A DNA stretch of 64,000 nucleotides, taken from assembly GCA_963748925.1 (NCBI GenBank), contig CAVVKG010000008.1, forward strand, positions 496,001 through 560,000, written 5' to 3'. Below the pieces are notes generated by a model, which did not search any database, was not told the DNA's origin, and saw only the letters and a list, made by a program, of their open reading frames with translations. The DNA comes from Cryomorpha sp963748925. Its GTDB lineage: Bacteria > Bacteroidota > Bacteroidia > Flavobacteriales_D > Cryomorphaceae. Shown piece after piece: positions 8,543 to 17,384 of the stretch (position 1 is the stretch's first letter; every line of letters starts with the position of its first letter). The position numbers were made by a program, and so were the translations under genes.

Positions 8543-10152
8543 ATATAGCTTACCAGGAAAAAACGAAAGAACTTATTAACGGACTTAAGAATGTCTGTGC
8601 CAATTACGGATTGGGAAACGATGGGAATGAATATAAAATCATTGTCCAGATGTTTCAGTACAAGCTGATGAACGATAAGTTTATACGCGATATTAAAACC
8701 ATTGATCCCGCACTTGGCAATGCCGAAAACCTCTATGAGCAATTGGCTGCTTACCCGCCGGATAAGTATGAGAAGCTGCTGATGCAAATAGGCGCAAACA
8801 CTGCGGTATTGCAGCCCGAACATTTGCTCACCGCACTGTACAACAAGCAGGATAAGCCCAATTTTCACACCATCATGGACGATACCTTGCGCGATATTGC
8901 AGCGCAAAATTCAGCCATCTTTTCGGTGCAAACGGCAGGTGGATCAAAGATTGCCCTCTTTGAAAGGCTAAGCGATTATATCAACGATGCGTCAAAGCGC
9001 GATGATTTTTGCAAAGCAATTATCAATAAACTGATACCGTTTAGTTTTGAGCATATTTTTGAAGAGAAATTCGATTTCTTCGCCACCATTTTTGAGTACC
9101 TGATAAAGGACTACAACAAAGACGGCGGCGGAAAATATGCCGAGTATTATACACCGCACGCTGTCGCGAAAATCATGGCGCGTTGTCTCGTTACCGACAA
9201 ATCGGGGAGTAAAACCTGCTACGATCCCAGCGCGGGTTCAGGTACCTTGCTGATGAACCTGGCGCACGAAATAGGCGAAGAGCGGTGCAGCATTTTTGCA
9301 CAAGACATCAGCCAGAAATCATCGAGCATGTTGCGGCTTAATCTCATTTTGAATAATCTGGTGCACTCCATTCCCAATATCATTGCAGGAAATACCATTA
9401 CCGCACCCTACCACAGCAGCGATTGGCCGGATAAGTTTGACTATATCGTGAGCAATCCGCCGTTTAAACTGGACTTTAGCGATTACCGCGATAGTTTGGA
9501 AACCAAGCAAAACGGAGAACGCTTTTTTGCCGGTATTCCAAATGTACCAAAGGCGGCAAAGGACAAAATGGCGATTTACCTGCTCTTTATTCAGCACATT
9601 ATACACAACTTGGCCGACGACGGAAAAGCGGCAGTAGTAGTGCCCACCGGATTTATTACCGCTCAAAGTGGAATAGACAAGAAGATACGGCAGAAACTGG
9701 TTGAGAAGAAATGGCTGGCAGGAGTAGTAAGCATGCCGAGCAATATTTTTGCCACCACAGGCACCAATGTCAGCATTCTCTTTATCGACAAAGCCAATAC
9801 CGGCGATGTGGTTTTGATAGATGCGTCAAACCTGGGCACCAAAGTAAAAGACGGAAAGAACCAAAAGACATTGCTCAGCGCTGTGGAAGAAGATCGGATT
9901 ATTGAAGTGTTTAACGCCAAGAAACCGGAAGATGATTTTAGTGTGGTGGTGACTTATGAGGAAATTACTGCTAAGAATTATAGTTTGAGTGCGGGACAGT
10001 ATTTTGAAGTTAAGATTGAGTATGTGGATATTACGGAGGAGGAGTTTAATAGAAAGTTGAGCTCTTTTGGAAATAAGTTAGAGTATTTGTTTGCGAGCTC
10101 AAAAATGCTGGAAAAGGAGATTACCGTAAATATTGAAAATCTCAATTACTAA
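8539..10152 (+). CDS. hsdM: Type I restriction-modification N6-adenine methyltransferase, M subunit
   Basis: This 537-residue protein has the helical HsdM N-terminal domain (residues ~5-165) followed by the methylase core. SAM-binding motif I is DPSAGSGTLLMNLAHEIG near 229-246 and catalytic motif IV is IVSNPPFKL near 303-311 (NPPF, typical of N6-adenine methylases). It methylates adenine in the HsdS-specified bipartite site and protects host DNA. The start overlaps the hsdR stop by 4 bases. The last ~70 codons are clearly more AT-rich than the rest of the gene, matching hsdS and downstream genes rather than hsdR, as if a junction lies within the 3' end. Confidence 0.95.
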   Translation: MNIAYQEKTKELINGLKNVCANYGLGNDGNEYKIIVQMFQYKLMNDKFIRDIKTIDPALGNAENLYEQLAAYPPDKYEKLLMQIGANTAVLQPEHLLTALYNKQDKPNFHTIMDDTLRDIAAQNSAIFSVQTAGGSKIALFERLSDYINDASKRDDFCKAIINKLIPFSFEHIFEEKFDFFATIFEYLIKDYNKDGGGKYAEYYTPHAVAKIMARCLVTDKSGSKTCYDPSAGSGTLLMNLAHEIGEERCSIFAQDISQKSSSMLRLNLILNNLVHSIPNIIAGNTITAPYHSSDWPDKFDYIVSNPPFKLDFSDYRDSLETKQNGERFFAGIPNVPKAAKDKMAIYLLFIQHIIHNLADDGKAAVVVPTGFITAQSGIDKKIRQKLVEKKWLAGVVSMPSNIFATTGTNVSILFIDKANTGDVVLIDASNLGTKVKDGKNQKTLLSAVEEDRIIEVFNAKKPEDDFSVVVTYEEITAKNYSLSAGQYFEVKIEYVDITEEEFNRKLSSFGNKLEYLFASSKMLEKEITVNIENLNY

Positions 10153-10173
10153 AGATTTTTTAGAATTTTAAGA

Positions 10174-11484
10174 ATGGAAGAATATAAATATATTCCGATC
10201 AGTAAAATTGGATTTGTTGTTACCGGAAGGACACCACTAACAAGTGACCAATCCAATTATGGAAAGGATTTCATGTTTATTGGTCCGACGGATTTACATA
10301 AACACTTTATAATTCACGAAACAGAAAAGATGGTTTCTATAAAAGGATTAGATAGTGTTAAAAGTAGCGTTTTGGAGGGAACAACAATATTGGTTGGATG
10401 TATTGGTTGGGACATGGGAAATGTTGGGGTAGTAGATGTAAAATGTGTGACAAATCAGCAAATCAATTCCATAACTAAAATTAAGCCTTCGTTTAATCCA
10501 TTTTATATTTATTATTGGTTAAAAGGGAAAAAGGATTATCTTTTTCAGCAGGCCAGCGTTACCCGTACCCCGATTTTGAACAAGAGTACCTTTTCAAATA
10601 TTGAGATTCCGATTCCAAAGAAAGCACATCAAGATAAGGTAGCCAATGTTCTTATTTCTTTAGATAAGAAAATCGACTTAAACAACCGGATCAATTCGGA
10701 ATTGGAAGGGATGGCTAAGTTGATTTACGATTATTGGTTTGTACAGTTTGATTTTCCGATTTCAGAAGCGCAGGCGGCTGCTATGGGTCGTCCGGAGCTT
10801 AAAGGCAAGCCTTATAAATCTTCGGGTGGTAAGATGGTTTTTAATAAAGAGTTGAAGAGGGAAGTGCCGGAGGGGTGGGAGGATGCAGAACTACAAGATA
10901 TCGCTAACATCACAATGGGACAGTCTCCTCCAGGAGATTCATACAATGAAGAGGCAGAAGGAATAGTGTTTTATCAAGGTTGTACTGATTTTGGCTCACG
11001 ATTTCCAACTAATAGAAAGTTTACCACCCAACCCGCGAGATACGCAAGCAAAGGCGACATCCTTTTAAGTGTTAGAGCTCCTGTAGGAACAATGAATATT
11101 GCCAACGAAGATTGTTGTATTGGTCGGGGTTTGGCAGCGTTAAATAGTAAGGATGATTGCATTTCGTATTTGGATGGCGTCTTGCAATACATGAAACAAA
11201 TTTTTGACAGAAGAAATGCAGATGGTACAACTTTCGGGTCTATAACGAAAGGTGATTTATTTTCATTGGCTGTCATAAAACCGAGTAAAGAAGTGCTTAA
11301 GAATTTTGACGTAATGGTTAAACCGATGTTCAACAAGCAAAACATAATTGGTTTTGAAAACCAAAAACTCTCGGAGCTTCGCGATTGGCTTTTGCCAATG
11401 CTTATGAATGGGCAGGTGCGTGTGATGGGTGATGTTGGGGAGGTGAGAATGGCGGCTGAGCCGGGAGCGGAATATGGAAAATAA
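10174..11484 (+). CDS. hsdS: Type I restriction specificity subunit
   Basis: This 436-residue protein has two target-recognition domains. TRD1 is ~1-150 (starts YKYIPISKIGFVVTGRTPL, ends IPIPKKAHQDKVANVLISL), followed by the central conserved helix (LDKKIDLNNRINSELEGMAK). TRD2 is ~230-385 (GWEDAELQDIANITMGQSPP ... DILLSVRAPVGTMNIA), followed by the second conserved helix (NQKLSELRDWLLPMLMNGQV). Each TRD reads half of the bipartite DNA site. It starts 21 bases after hsdM. The sequence does not reveal which bases are recognised. The gene is intact, so the system could be active. Confidence 0.93.
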   Translation: MEEYKYIPISKIGFVVTGRTPLTSDQSNYGKDFMFIGPTDLHKHFIIHETEKMVSIKGLDSVKSSVLEGTTILVGCIGWDMGNVGVVDVKCVTNQQINSITKIKPSFNPFYIYYWLKGKKDYLFQQASVTRTPILNKSTFSNIEIPIPKKAHQDKVANVLISLDKKIDLNNRINSELEGMAKLIYDYWFVQFDFPISEAQAAAMGRPELKGKPYKSSGGKMVFNKELKREVPEGWEDAELQDIANITMGQSPPGDSYNEEAEGIVFYQGCTDFGSRFPTNRKFTTQPARYASKGDILLSVRAPVGTMNIANEDCCIGRGLAALNSKDDCISYLDGVLQYMKQIFDRRNADGTTFGSITKGDLFSLAVIKPSKEVLKNFDVMVKPMFNKQNIIGFENQKLSELRDWLLPMLMNGQVRVMGDVGEVRMAAEPGAEYGK

Positions 11485-11504
11485 AATTTTAATAACCTTT
11501 TAAT

Positions 11505-13388
11505 ATGTATTTAGCTGCTTTTTATATTCATGGTGACGATCTTTTTGATAAACCCCGATTACTAAACTTTGGTGGTCGAAACACATATTTTATTGATGGT
11601 ACTGGGCTCGTAAACCGAGAGCCCAATGAAATTTTCATTGATCATTTCTATGGTGAACATCCAATTGAGTTGATTTCAGCAATTGTTGGTAAGAATGGCG
11701 CAGGAAAGACTACAGTTTTTAGTTTTTTAGCTAAAGCATTAACACTTGATGCACCGAGTTATAAAGAGTCTGAATTCGTAGCAATATTTGAAGAGAATAA
11801 TCAAATTTACATTCGTGGAAATGCCTCTTATATTTCTAAATTTATTGATCCTTCACCGGACTATATTAGAACTGATACCATTTATTATTCCCCCTTTTTG
11901 GACTTTAAAAGGAAGATTAGTGGCATTGACATTAGTTTAGATCAATGGATATTAAAAGATTTGGATTCAATAAATGGACTTAATATAGAGTCTTCTGGTT
12001 ACCCTACATACCAGCATCTTAAAACACGTAGAACTAAACGTCAGATAGAGTTTATAGCATCGGATTTTAGCAAGATTTTAACCGAATTTAATTTTCCAGA
12101 CCTCGGAATGATTAAAATATCGTTTTTAGGCTATCTCTTAAAAAGGAAAGATGACGGAAGTTTAGAATTTTGGAATACACCTCGACTTTTTCGAGAAACT
12201 TTGAATGAATTAGTCCTAAGAATCATATCAGAGAGGCGACGGATTCAAGAAGCTCAAAACTCATACAAAACCCAACAAAAGTATCAGAAAGACTTGTTAA
12301 AGAATTATTTGTTGCTTGATGTAATATCGTTAATGATTCGCAAGATGGAGGAGAAAAATACTCTTTTGGAAGAAGGCTATCTTCTAAAAGCTATAGAAAT
12401 AAATCAATCAACTCCAGCCCATGATTCGTTTTATGAGTTTCTTGAAAGTCATTATTATAAATTAAAAAAGTCAAATGAGAAATTTAAATTATTACCAGTA
12501 GAAATTACTCGAAATTTTCTTAAGAGGTTATACTTTGTTATTGATAACATTCCTAATGATGAAGAACACTTCATTTGGGACGGACAAGAAAGAGCGATCA
12601 AGGTTGATCAAAAGACAGCAATTGAACTTCTTGATTTACAAGGGAAGTTTTTAATTGAAATTGATGAGTATGACCGTACCCATTTTGAATTGAATAAAGA
12701 AATTATATCACCAGAAATAGAGCGATTGCAAGGCATACTTACTTTTCAGCCTTCTGAGAGACAATTAAGTTCAGGTGAAGAAGCACTATTGAATTTATAC
12801 TCTCGACTTTACAACTATTTAGTTGTAAATCAGTTGGATGTTAAAACCCGAGCAAAACCTGATATATATATTGTTTTATTAGATGAAGCAGACTTGGGTT
12901 TTCATCCAAGATGGAAACAGAAATTTGTCAGCTCAGTGAAAAGTTTTGTCACCGATTTTTTTAAGAGATTAAAAACTCCTGTTCAGATAATTTTCACTTC
13001 TCATGATGCCGTAACTTTATCTGATATCGCTAATCATAATATCGTCTATTTAGATGATTTTAAGGTTCTTAGCGGGGAAGGTAGACCGGACAAGTCTTTT
13101 GCTGCGAATATTACTGAATTATTAGCTGACTCTTTCTTTTTGAGTGATGGACTTGTAGGAGATTTTGCGCAGTTAAAGATTCGTGAGCTCATTAAATGGT
13201 TGCAAAACAAAGAAGTAAAACAGGATGCACAAATCATGAAGAAGTTGATTAAAACAATAGATGAACCAATTGTGCAGCAGAAATTGGCAGAAATGTTTGA
13301 TGAAAAAATGCATACCGAATTGCAAATTGATTTAATTACTCAGCAGATAGAAGAATTAAATAGAAAGAAAAATAAACTTCAAGGCTGA
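11505..13388 (+). CDS. ABC/SMC-type ATPase, Septu PtuA-like
   Basis: This 627-residue protein has Walker A IVGKNGAGKTTVFSF (GKNGAGKTT at 62-70), a coiled/helical insert (~200-400), an ABC signature QLSSGEEALLNLYSRL (~420-435), Walker B IVLLDEADLGFHP (~456-468) and an H-loop TSHDAVTLSD (~500). This is the layout of the SMC-like ATPases used in anti-phage systems such as Septu PtuA and retron Ec78. It starts 20 bases after hsdS and shares one base (TGATG) with an HNH gene, the standard ptuA-ptuB order. In the family the ATPase holds the nuclease and gates its activation by infection. OLD/RloA-like ATPases are an alternative assignment. Confidence 0.8.
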   Translation: MYLAAFYIHGDDLFDKPRLLNFGGRNTYFIDGTGLVNREPNEIFIDHFYGEHPIELISAIVGKNGAGKTTVFSFLAKALTLDAPSYKESEFVAIFEENNQIYIRGNASYISKFIDPSPDYIRTDTIYYSPFLDFKRKISGIDISLDQWILKDLDSINGLNIESSGYPTYQHLKTRRTKRQIEFIASDFSKILTEFNFPDLGMIKISFLGYLLKRKDDGSLEFWNTPRLFRETLNELVLRIISERRRIQEAQNSYKTQQKYQKDLLKNYLLLDVISLMIRKMEEKNTLLEEGYLLKAIEINQSTPAHDSFYEFLESHYYKLKKSNEKFKLLPVEITRNFLKRLYFVIDNIPNDEEHFIWDGQERAIKVDQKTAIELLDLQGKFLIEIDEYDRTHFELNKEIISPEIERLQGILTFQPSERQLSSGEEALLNLYSRLYNYLVVNQLDVKTRAKPDIYIVLLDEADLGFHPRWKQKFVSSVKSFVTDFFKRLKTPVQIIFTSHDAVTLSDIANHNIVYLDDFKVLSGEGRPDKSFAANITELLADSFFLSDGLVGDFAQLKIRELIKWLQNKEVKQDAQIMKKLIKTIDEPIVQQKLAEMFDEKMHTELQIDLITQQIEELNRKKNKLQG

Positions 13389-14305
13389 TGCTGTATATAA
13401 ACCCAAAAGGTAGAAATATTCTATTTGCGAAGAAGCATTTCAAGACCGAGATGGAAGGTTTATTGATGGGTCGTATATTGAATGTGGAAAAAAAGTATGG
13501 TACGGATGCAATAAAGATTTTTGACAAATTAGTGATGCCTTTTTTTGAGGATTTAATTAAAGGTAATCCTACAACTCTCATCTCTATCAGTAAATATCTG
13601 AATCCTTTCTTGAATGAATATTCTATTTTAGAAATGGCAATTAAATATGTATATAATTATGACTGGTTTATTGCAAAGCAGAAAAGGCGCTATGGTGCAG
13701 TTTCATTAGCCAGCGATCTCGATATTTCAGTTTGTCCATATTGTAATAGGAGCTATACTAAAACAATTTTCACTAAGAAGGGTAAGAACTTATTGAGACC
13801 ACAATTCGATCATTATTTTGATAAGGCAAGTCACCCTGCACTTGCATTGTCTTTTTTTAATTTAATTCCATCTTGTTCGGATTGTAATACCGTAGTTAAA
13901 AAGAGCAAGATATTTGAATTGAGAAGTCATAGTCATCCATACGTAGATAATGACGTCAGCAACTATTATTTTTCATTTTCTTTTTCTGATAAGGCTATGA
14001 ATGGAATAGAAGTTGATTTGAAGTTTACTGGTGTCAACAAAAGTAAAAAGACACTTTCGGACTTGGCAATAGAGTCGATATATAATTCTCATTCTGATAT
14101 AGTTTATGATCTATTAAAAATAAAGAGTAGTTACTCAGATAAATATTTGAGTATTCTGGGAAAGAGTACATTGAAAGGTACAGGTGTTACACAGGAAGAG
14201 CTTTATCGCTTGGCTTTTGGGACAGAAATTAATAGTGCAAATTTTATAAAACTTCCGTTTAGTAAATTGAAAAGTGATATTTTGAAAGAGCTGGGAATCA
14301 TATAA
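13388..14305 (+). CDS. HNH endonuclease, Septu PtuB-like
   Basis: This 305-residue protein carries a zinc-bound HNH fold: CPYC at 116-119, catalytic pair D141-H142 (PQFDHYFDK), N158 (FFNLIPSC) and CSDC at 163-166. That spacing fits the HNH family found in PtuB. The N-terminal ~100 residues are helical, and the C-terminal ~130 residues are helical with no named domain. The start codon overlaps the ATPase stop by one base, so the two are translationally coupled. In Septu the HNH partner degrades nucleic acid when released by the ATPase. No damage to the catalytic residues is seen. Confidence 0.8.
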   Translation: MLYINPKGRNILFAKKHFKTEMEGLLMGRILNVEKKYGTDAIKIFDKLVMPFFEDLIKGNPTTLISISKYLNPFLNEYSILEMAIKYVYNYDWFIAKQKRRYGAVSLASDLDISVCPYCNRSYTKTIFTKKGKNLLRPQFDHYFDKASHPALALSFFNLIPSCSDCNTVVKKSKIFELRSHSHPYVDNDVSNYYFSFSFSDKAMNGIEVDLKFTGVNKSKKTLSDLAIESIYNSHSDIVYDLLKIKSSYSDKYLSILGKSTLKGTGVTQEELYRLAFGTEINSANFIKLPFSKLKSDILKELGII

Positions 14306-14317
14306 AAGCAAAGAATT

Positions 14318-15610
14318 TTGGACTTTAAAGAAAAAGGAGATGTTGGCGAAGCATTGGTTGAGAAATTAGCCAATGATACTTATCTAAAATATTGGTGCTT
14401 TCCCAATCCGGAAGATTTGTTAGGCAATAAAAAAGAAATATGTGATCTTTTAATTCTCTTTAAGAATACGGTATTGATAATATCGACTAAGAATTATCTC
14501 TTCAAAGGGAATTACGAACGTTATTTCAAATCAACTATTCAAAAAGCAATTAGGCAAATAAGTGGGGCGGAAAGGAAGTTGTTCGATTCTAATAAAACCA
14601 TTCAATTTGAGCATCCTGTGGCGGGAATATATCAATTCGACAAATCGCAGTTTAACCGAGTATATCGTATTGTCATAAATTTAAGTGATCTGCCATTGTT
14701 TTACCCAGGTGGTGTGAATACGCCAAGTGGGAAATACGCTCACATTTTTAACTGGAGTGCTTTTCTTGGCATTGTTGAAGAATTGGACACCATACCAGAT
14801 TTAATTCAGTATTTAGAAGAGCGAGAGCGCATATTTGCGGATAGAAAACTAATTTTTGCTTTGGGGTCTCAAAATGATTGGAAGAATGTACAGATTAAAG
14901 CGTTTTTTGATCATTCAGATAATAGGAAGAATTCAGAGCCTTATGATTTTCTAATTTCTGGATCTGAACTTGATCTTTTAGGCGATTTCTTATTTAGTGA
15001 GCGACACTTTTCCGATCATTATAATTCAGATGTCTCATCCAATCTTATTATTTTGGATGATGCTTGGAAGAACTACATTGAGCAGAAAAGGGTGCTTTTA
15101 AAAAAGGAGGCTGACCGAGCAAGTTACTTTGTAGATGAGTTGGTAAAGCGAGAAATAGTTAAAGTAGATCATCCATCCAAACTCGATTTGGCGACTGAAT
15201 TACTCTCTTTAAATCGATTTGAACGAAGAATAATAGGAAAGCAATTTTATGAATTTCTTTCCAAGAAGAAGGGCTTTAAGAAAACGGCAATTCATAGAAG
15301 GTATGGAAAAGTTGGTCAATTAGTGATTGGATTTATTATTCATGACGATTTCTGGGATAAAGCTGAGATAGAAGTATTCTTAGAGTTAGCGATGAACGGA
15401 TATCTCATGTTTGATGATTATAATTCTCAAAAAATACTTATAGTATCAATCAATCGATCATTAAACTATTTCAATTTCGCTTATAACCCTGATGTCAAAA
15501 GGTTTCCATTTAAATATGAAAGTAAATTGAAGGCTGATTTGAAAAAACACGATTGGTTTGAAGATATGAAAGCGACAATGATTCACGAAATTGAGTATCC
15601 AAAAGAATAG
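14318..15610 (+). CDS. NERD/PD-(D/E)XK-like nuclease, defence operon
   Basis: The start is TTG at 14318, 12 bases after the HNH gene; the frame opens directly with MDFKEKGDVGEALVEKL, the usual first helix of NERD/PD-(D/E)XK domains, so no downstream start is better. Candidate catalytic residues are E11/E15, D43 (EICDLLILF) and K58 (VLIISTKNY; Ser replaces the usual Glu/Gln two before Lys). A conserved helix follows (TIQKAIRQISGAERKL). The C-terminal 300 residues are not recognised. It is cotranscribed with the Septu-like pair and most likely an effector or accessory nuclease. The 430-residue length is longer than simple NERD proteins. Confidence 0.6.
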   Translation: MDFKEKGDVGEALVEKLANDTYLKYWCFPNPEDLLGNKKEICDLLILFKNTVLIISTKNYLFKGNYERYFKSTIQKAIRQISGAERKLFDSNKTIQFEHPVAGIYQFDKSQFNRVYRIVINLSDLPLFYPGGVNTPSGKYAHIFNWSAFLGIVEELDTIPDLIQYLEERERIFADRKLIFALGSQNDWKNVQIKAFFDHSDNRKNSEPYDFLISGSELDLLGDFLFSERHFSDHYNSDVSSNLIILDDAWKNYIEQKRVLLKKEADRASYFVDELVKREIVKVDHPSKLDLATELLSLNRFERRIIGKQFYEFLSKKKGFKKTAIHRRYGKVGQLVIGFIIHDDFWDKAEIEVFLELAMNGYLMFDDYNSQKILIVSINRSLNYFNFAYNPDVKRFPFKYESKLKADLKKHDWFEDMKATMIHEIEYPKE

Positions 15611-15644
15611 CAATATTATTAATGAATATATAAGGTTTTAACTT

Positions 15645-17255
15645 ATGGAAAATTTTAAAGAATTCGTCAAACAGGTGAACCACGAAATATCAATTCGCAG
15701 TTCTCAAATTAGTAGTTTTCAGAAATTACGTGCTGAAAATCAGAGAAGAAAAGTTGGTGATTACAACTTTTTTAATGTGAATGAAAAATTTGTTGAACAA
15801 AATAATTACACATTTAATATTGGTGGTAGCAATGAATTCCAGTTTAATATGGGAATGGATAAAGGGGATGTGTTTCGTTTTGGCTTGGCTATTTCACTTG
15901 AAACGAGTCAAAGTGTAAATGATCCTTTAAGTTCAAGAGAAGAAACAATAAAACGCTTTAATTCTTTTCTTGATAAATATCCTGATTACCTTTTGAAAGA
16001 AAAAATGTGGACTTGGAGAGGTACTCATGGTAATAGGGATCGCAACGATGATGGCAATGTTAAAAAAATCAATAAGAATGATATTAATGTCGGTGACTTT
16101 ATATTTTTCGGAAAATGGGCGAATCAAAATGAATTGTCACAGAGCAATATGATATCCATGATTGTAGATGAACTTGAATATCTTCTTCCGGTTTATCAAT
16201 ATGTTCAGTTTAAGAATGATAATTCAGTTGCAGAAAAGAAATTAGCGAGAATTGTCTATAATGAAAATGGTTGGACTCGTCCATCGGGTAGAGTAGGGAA
16301 AAGCACTAATCCGGATACACACGAAGGAAAGTTTGGTTTTGGGTATGAAGAGTGGCTCTTTGATTTTGGTAAGCTTATAGATGGTTATCACTACGCTTTC
16401 TTAGAAGGCATTCATGGCAACATGAATAAGCATCAAGGCCATAAATATGATATTTCACTTTTCACTAAACAAGAAGGTTTTGTCAATAATCTGTGGATAG
16501 GTGAAATAAAGGGAGTGGAAGTTTTAACTGAAAAACAGGCAATAGAAACATTTGAGCATTACAAAGCTGAGAAATGGATTAAAATAATGTCAAATGATTT
16601 TGATGGAGCTGGATTAGATGGAAATAAGATTACTTCAAGTTTCGATTCTTCAATTTTTAATATTCGTTTTAAACCGCAGAATGCTCATCTTCTTGAAGAG
16701 CCAATTGAAGTGCAGCGTGGCGATAAATCTGTGCCGGGTTATAGATATACATTCACGGATTTTAGAACTTTGCCGAATGCTTTCGCTGACGATAAAGCAT
16801 TCAAAATGAATGAAACGTCGGCGAGAAAAACCTTAAAGTCGAGAACGAAAGGCACCTCACGTAGTTTTGATTTTGAGATTACCTTATTACATAATGAAAT
16901 AAGTCTTTCATTAGAAAAGCACTTGAGAAAAGTAGGACACACCGTTTGCACTGAAAACGAAACTGGTTTTCAAACACGTATTGATATTGCTACAGATAAA
17001 GGTTCTGAAAGAACATTTTTTGAAATTAAAACAAGTTCAAATGTAAAGCAATGTATTCGCTATGCTGTTGGTCAACTTTTGGAATACTCTTATTTCCCTG
17101 ATAGAAGTTTGGCTACGAGGCTTATTGTTGTTGGTATTGGTTCACCAACGCAAAATGACAAAACTTATATCGAGAATATTAGGAATACTTTGAAATTGCC
17201 ACTTTATTATTGGCAGTTCAATTTAGAGAAGGGTATAAAAATTAAGGAAATTTAA
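15645..17255 (+). CDS. Uncharacterised defence protein with C-terminal PD-(D/E)XK nuclease
   Basis: This 536-residue protein is last in the operon, 34 bases after the previous gene. The C-terminal ~110 residues form a PD-(D/E)XK nuclease: FQTRIDIATDKGSERTFFEI with D447, E460 and K462, then the helix CIRYAVGQLLEYSYF typical of the PDDEXK_1-like family. The N-terminal ~210 residues (YTFNIGGSNEFQFNMGMDKG, FRFGLAISLETSQ) look like a ligand- or modified-base-sensing beta-rich domain, but I cannot name it. A middle section contains GKFGFGYEEWLFDF and HQGHKYDISLFTKQE, reminiscent of modification-dependent endonucleases. The likely role is restriction of foreign or modified DNA; this is inference from neighbours and the nuclease motif. 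Confidence 0.6.
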   Translation: MENFKEFVKQVNHEISIRSSQISSFQKLRAENQRRKVGDYNFFNVNEKFVEQNNYTFNIGGSNEFQFNMGMDKGDVFRFGLAISLETSQSVNDPLSSREETIKRFNSFLDKYPDYLLKEKMWTWRGTHGNRDRNDDGNVKKINKNDINVGDFIFFGKWANQNELSQSNMISMIVDELEYLLPVYQYVQFKNDNSVAEKKLARIVYNENGWTRPSGRVGKSTNPDTHEGKFGFGYEEWLFDFGKLIDGYHYAFLEGIHGNMNKHQGHKYDISLFTKQEGFVNNLWIGEIKGVEVLTEKQAIETFEHYKAEKWIKIMSNDFDGAGLDGNKITSSFDSSIFNIRFKPQNAHLLEEPIEVQRGDKSVPGYRYTFTDFRTLPNAFADDKAFKMNETSARKTLKSRTKGTSRSFDFEITLLHNEISLSLEKHLRKVGHTVCTENETGFQTRIDIATDKGSERTFFEIKTSSNVKQCIRYAVGQLLEYSYFPDRSLATRLIVVGIGSPTQNDKTYIENIRNTLKLPLYYWQFNLEKGIKIKEI

Positions 17256-17384
17256 GTTTCACGGGGGTAAATGGCTTATTTTATTTTGATTTGAAACAGC
17301 CACATAGTTTGCACAAACACAATGAATAATGTGTAACTTGTTCGGGAAGTAATTACTTTACAATCAATCTAAAAATAATGGAAA

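Noticed and set aside
7900..8907. 335-aa minus-strand frame antisense to hsdR/hsdM
   Set aside because: Ser/Arg-rich shadow composition, no domain, fully inside two intact genes on the other strand.
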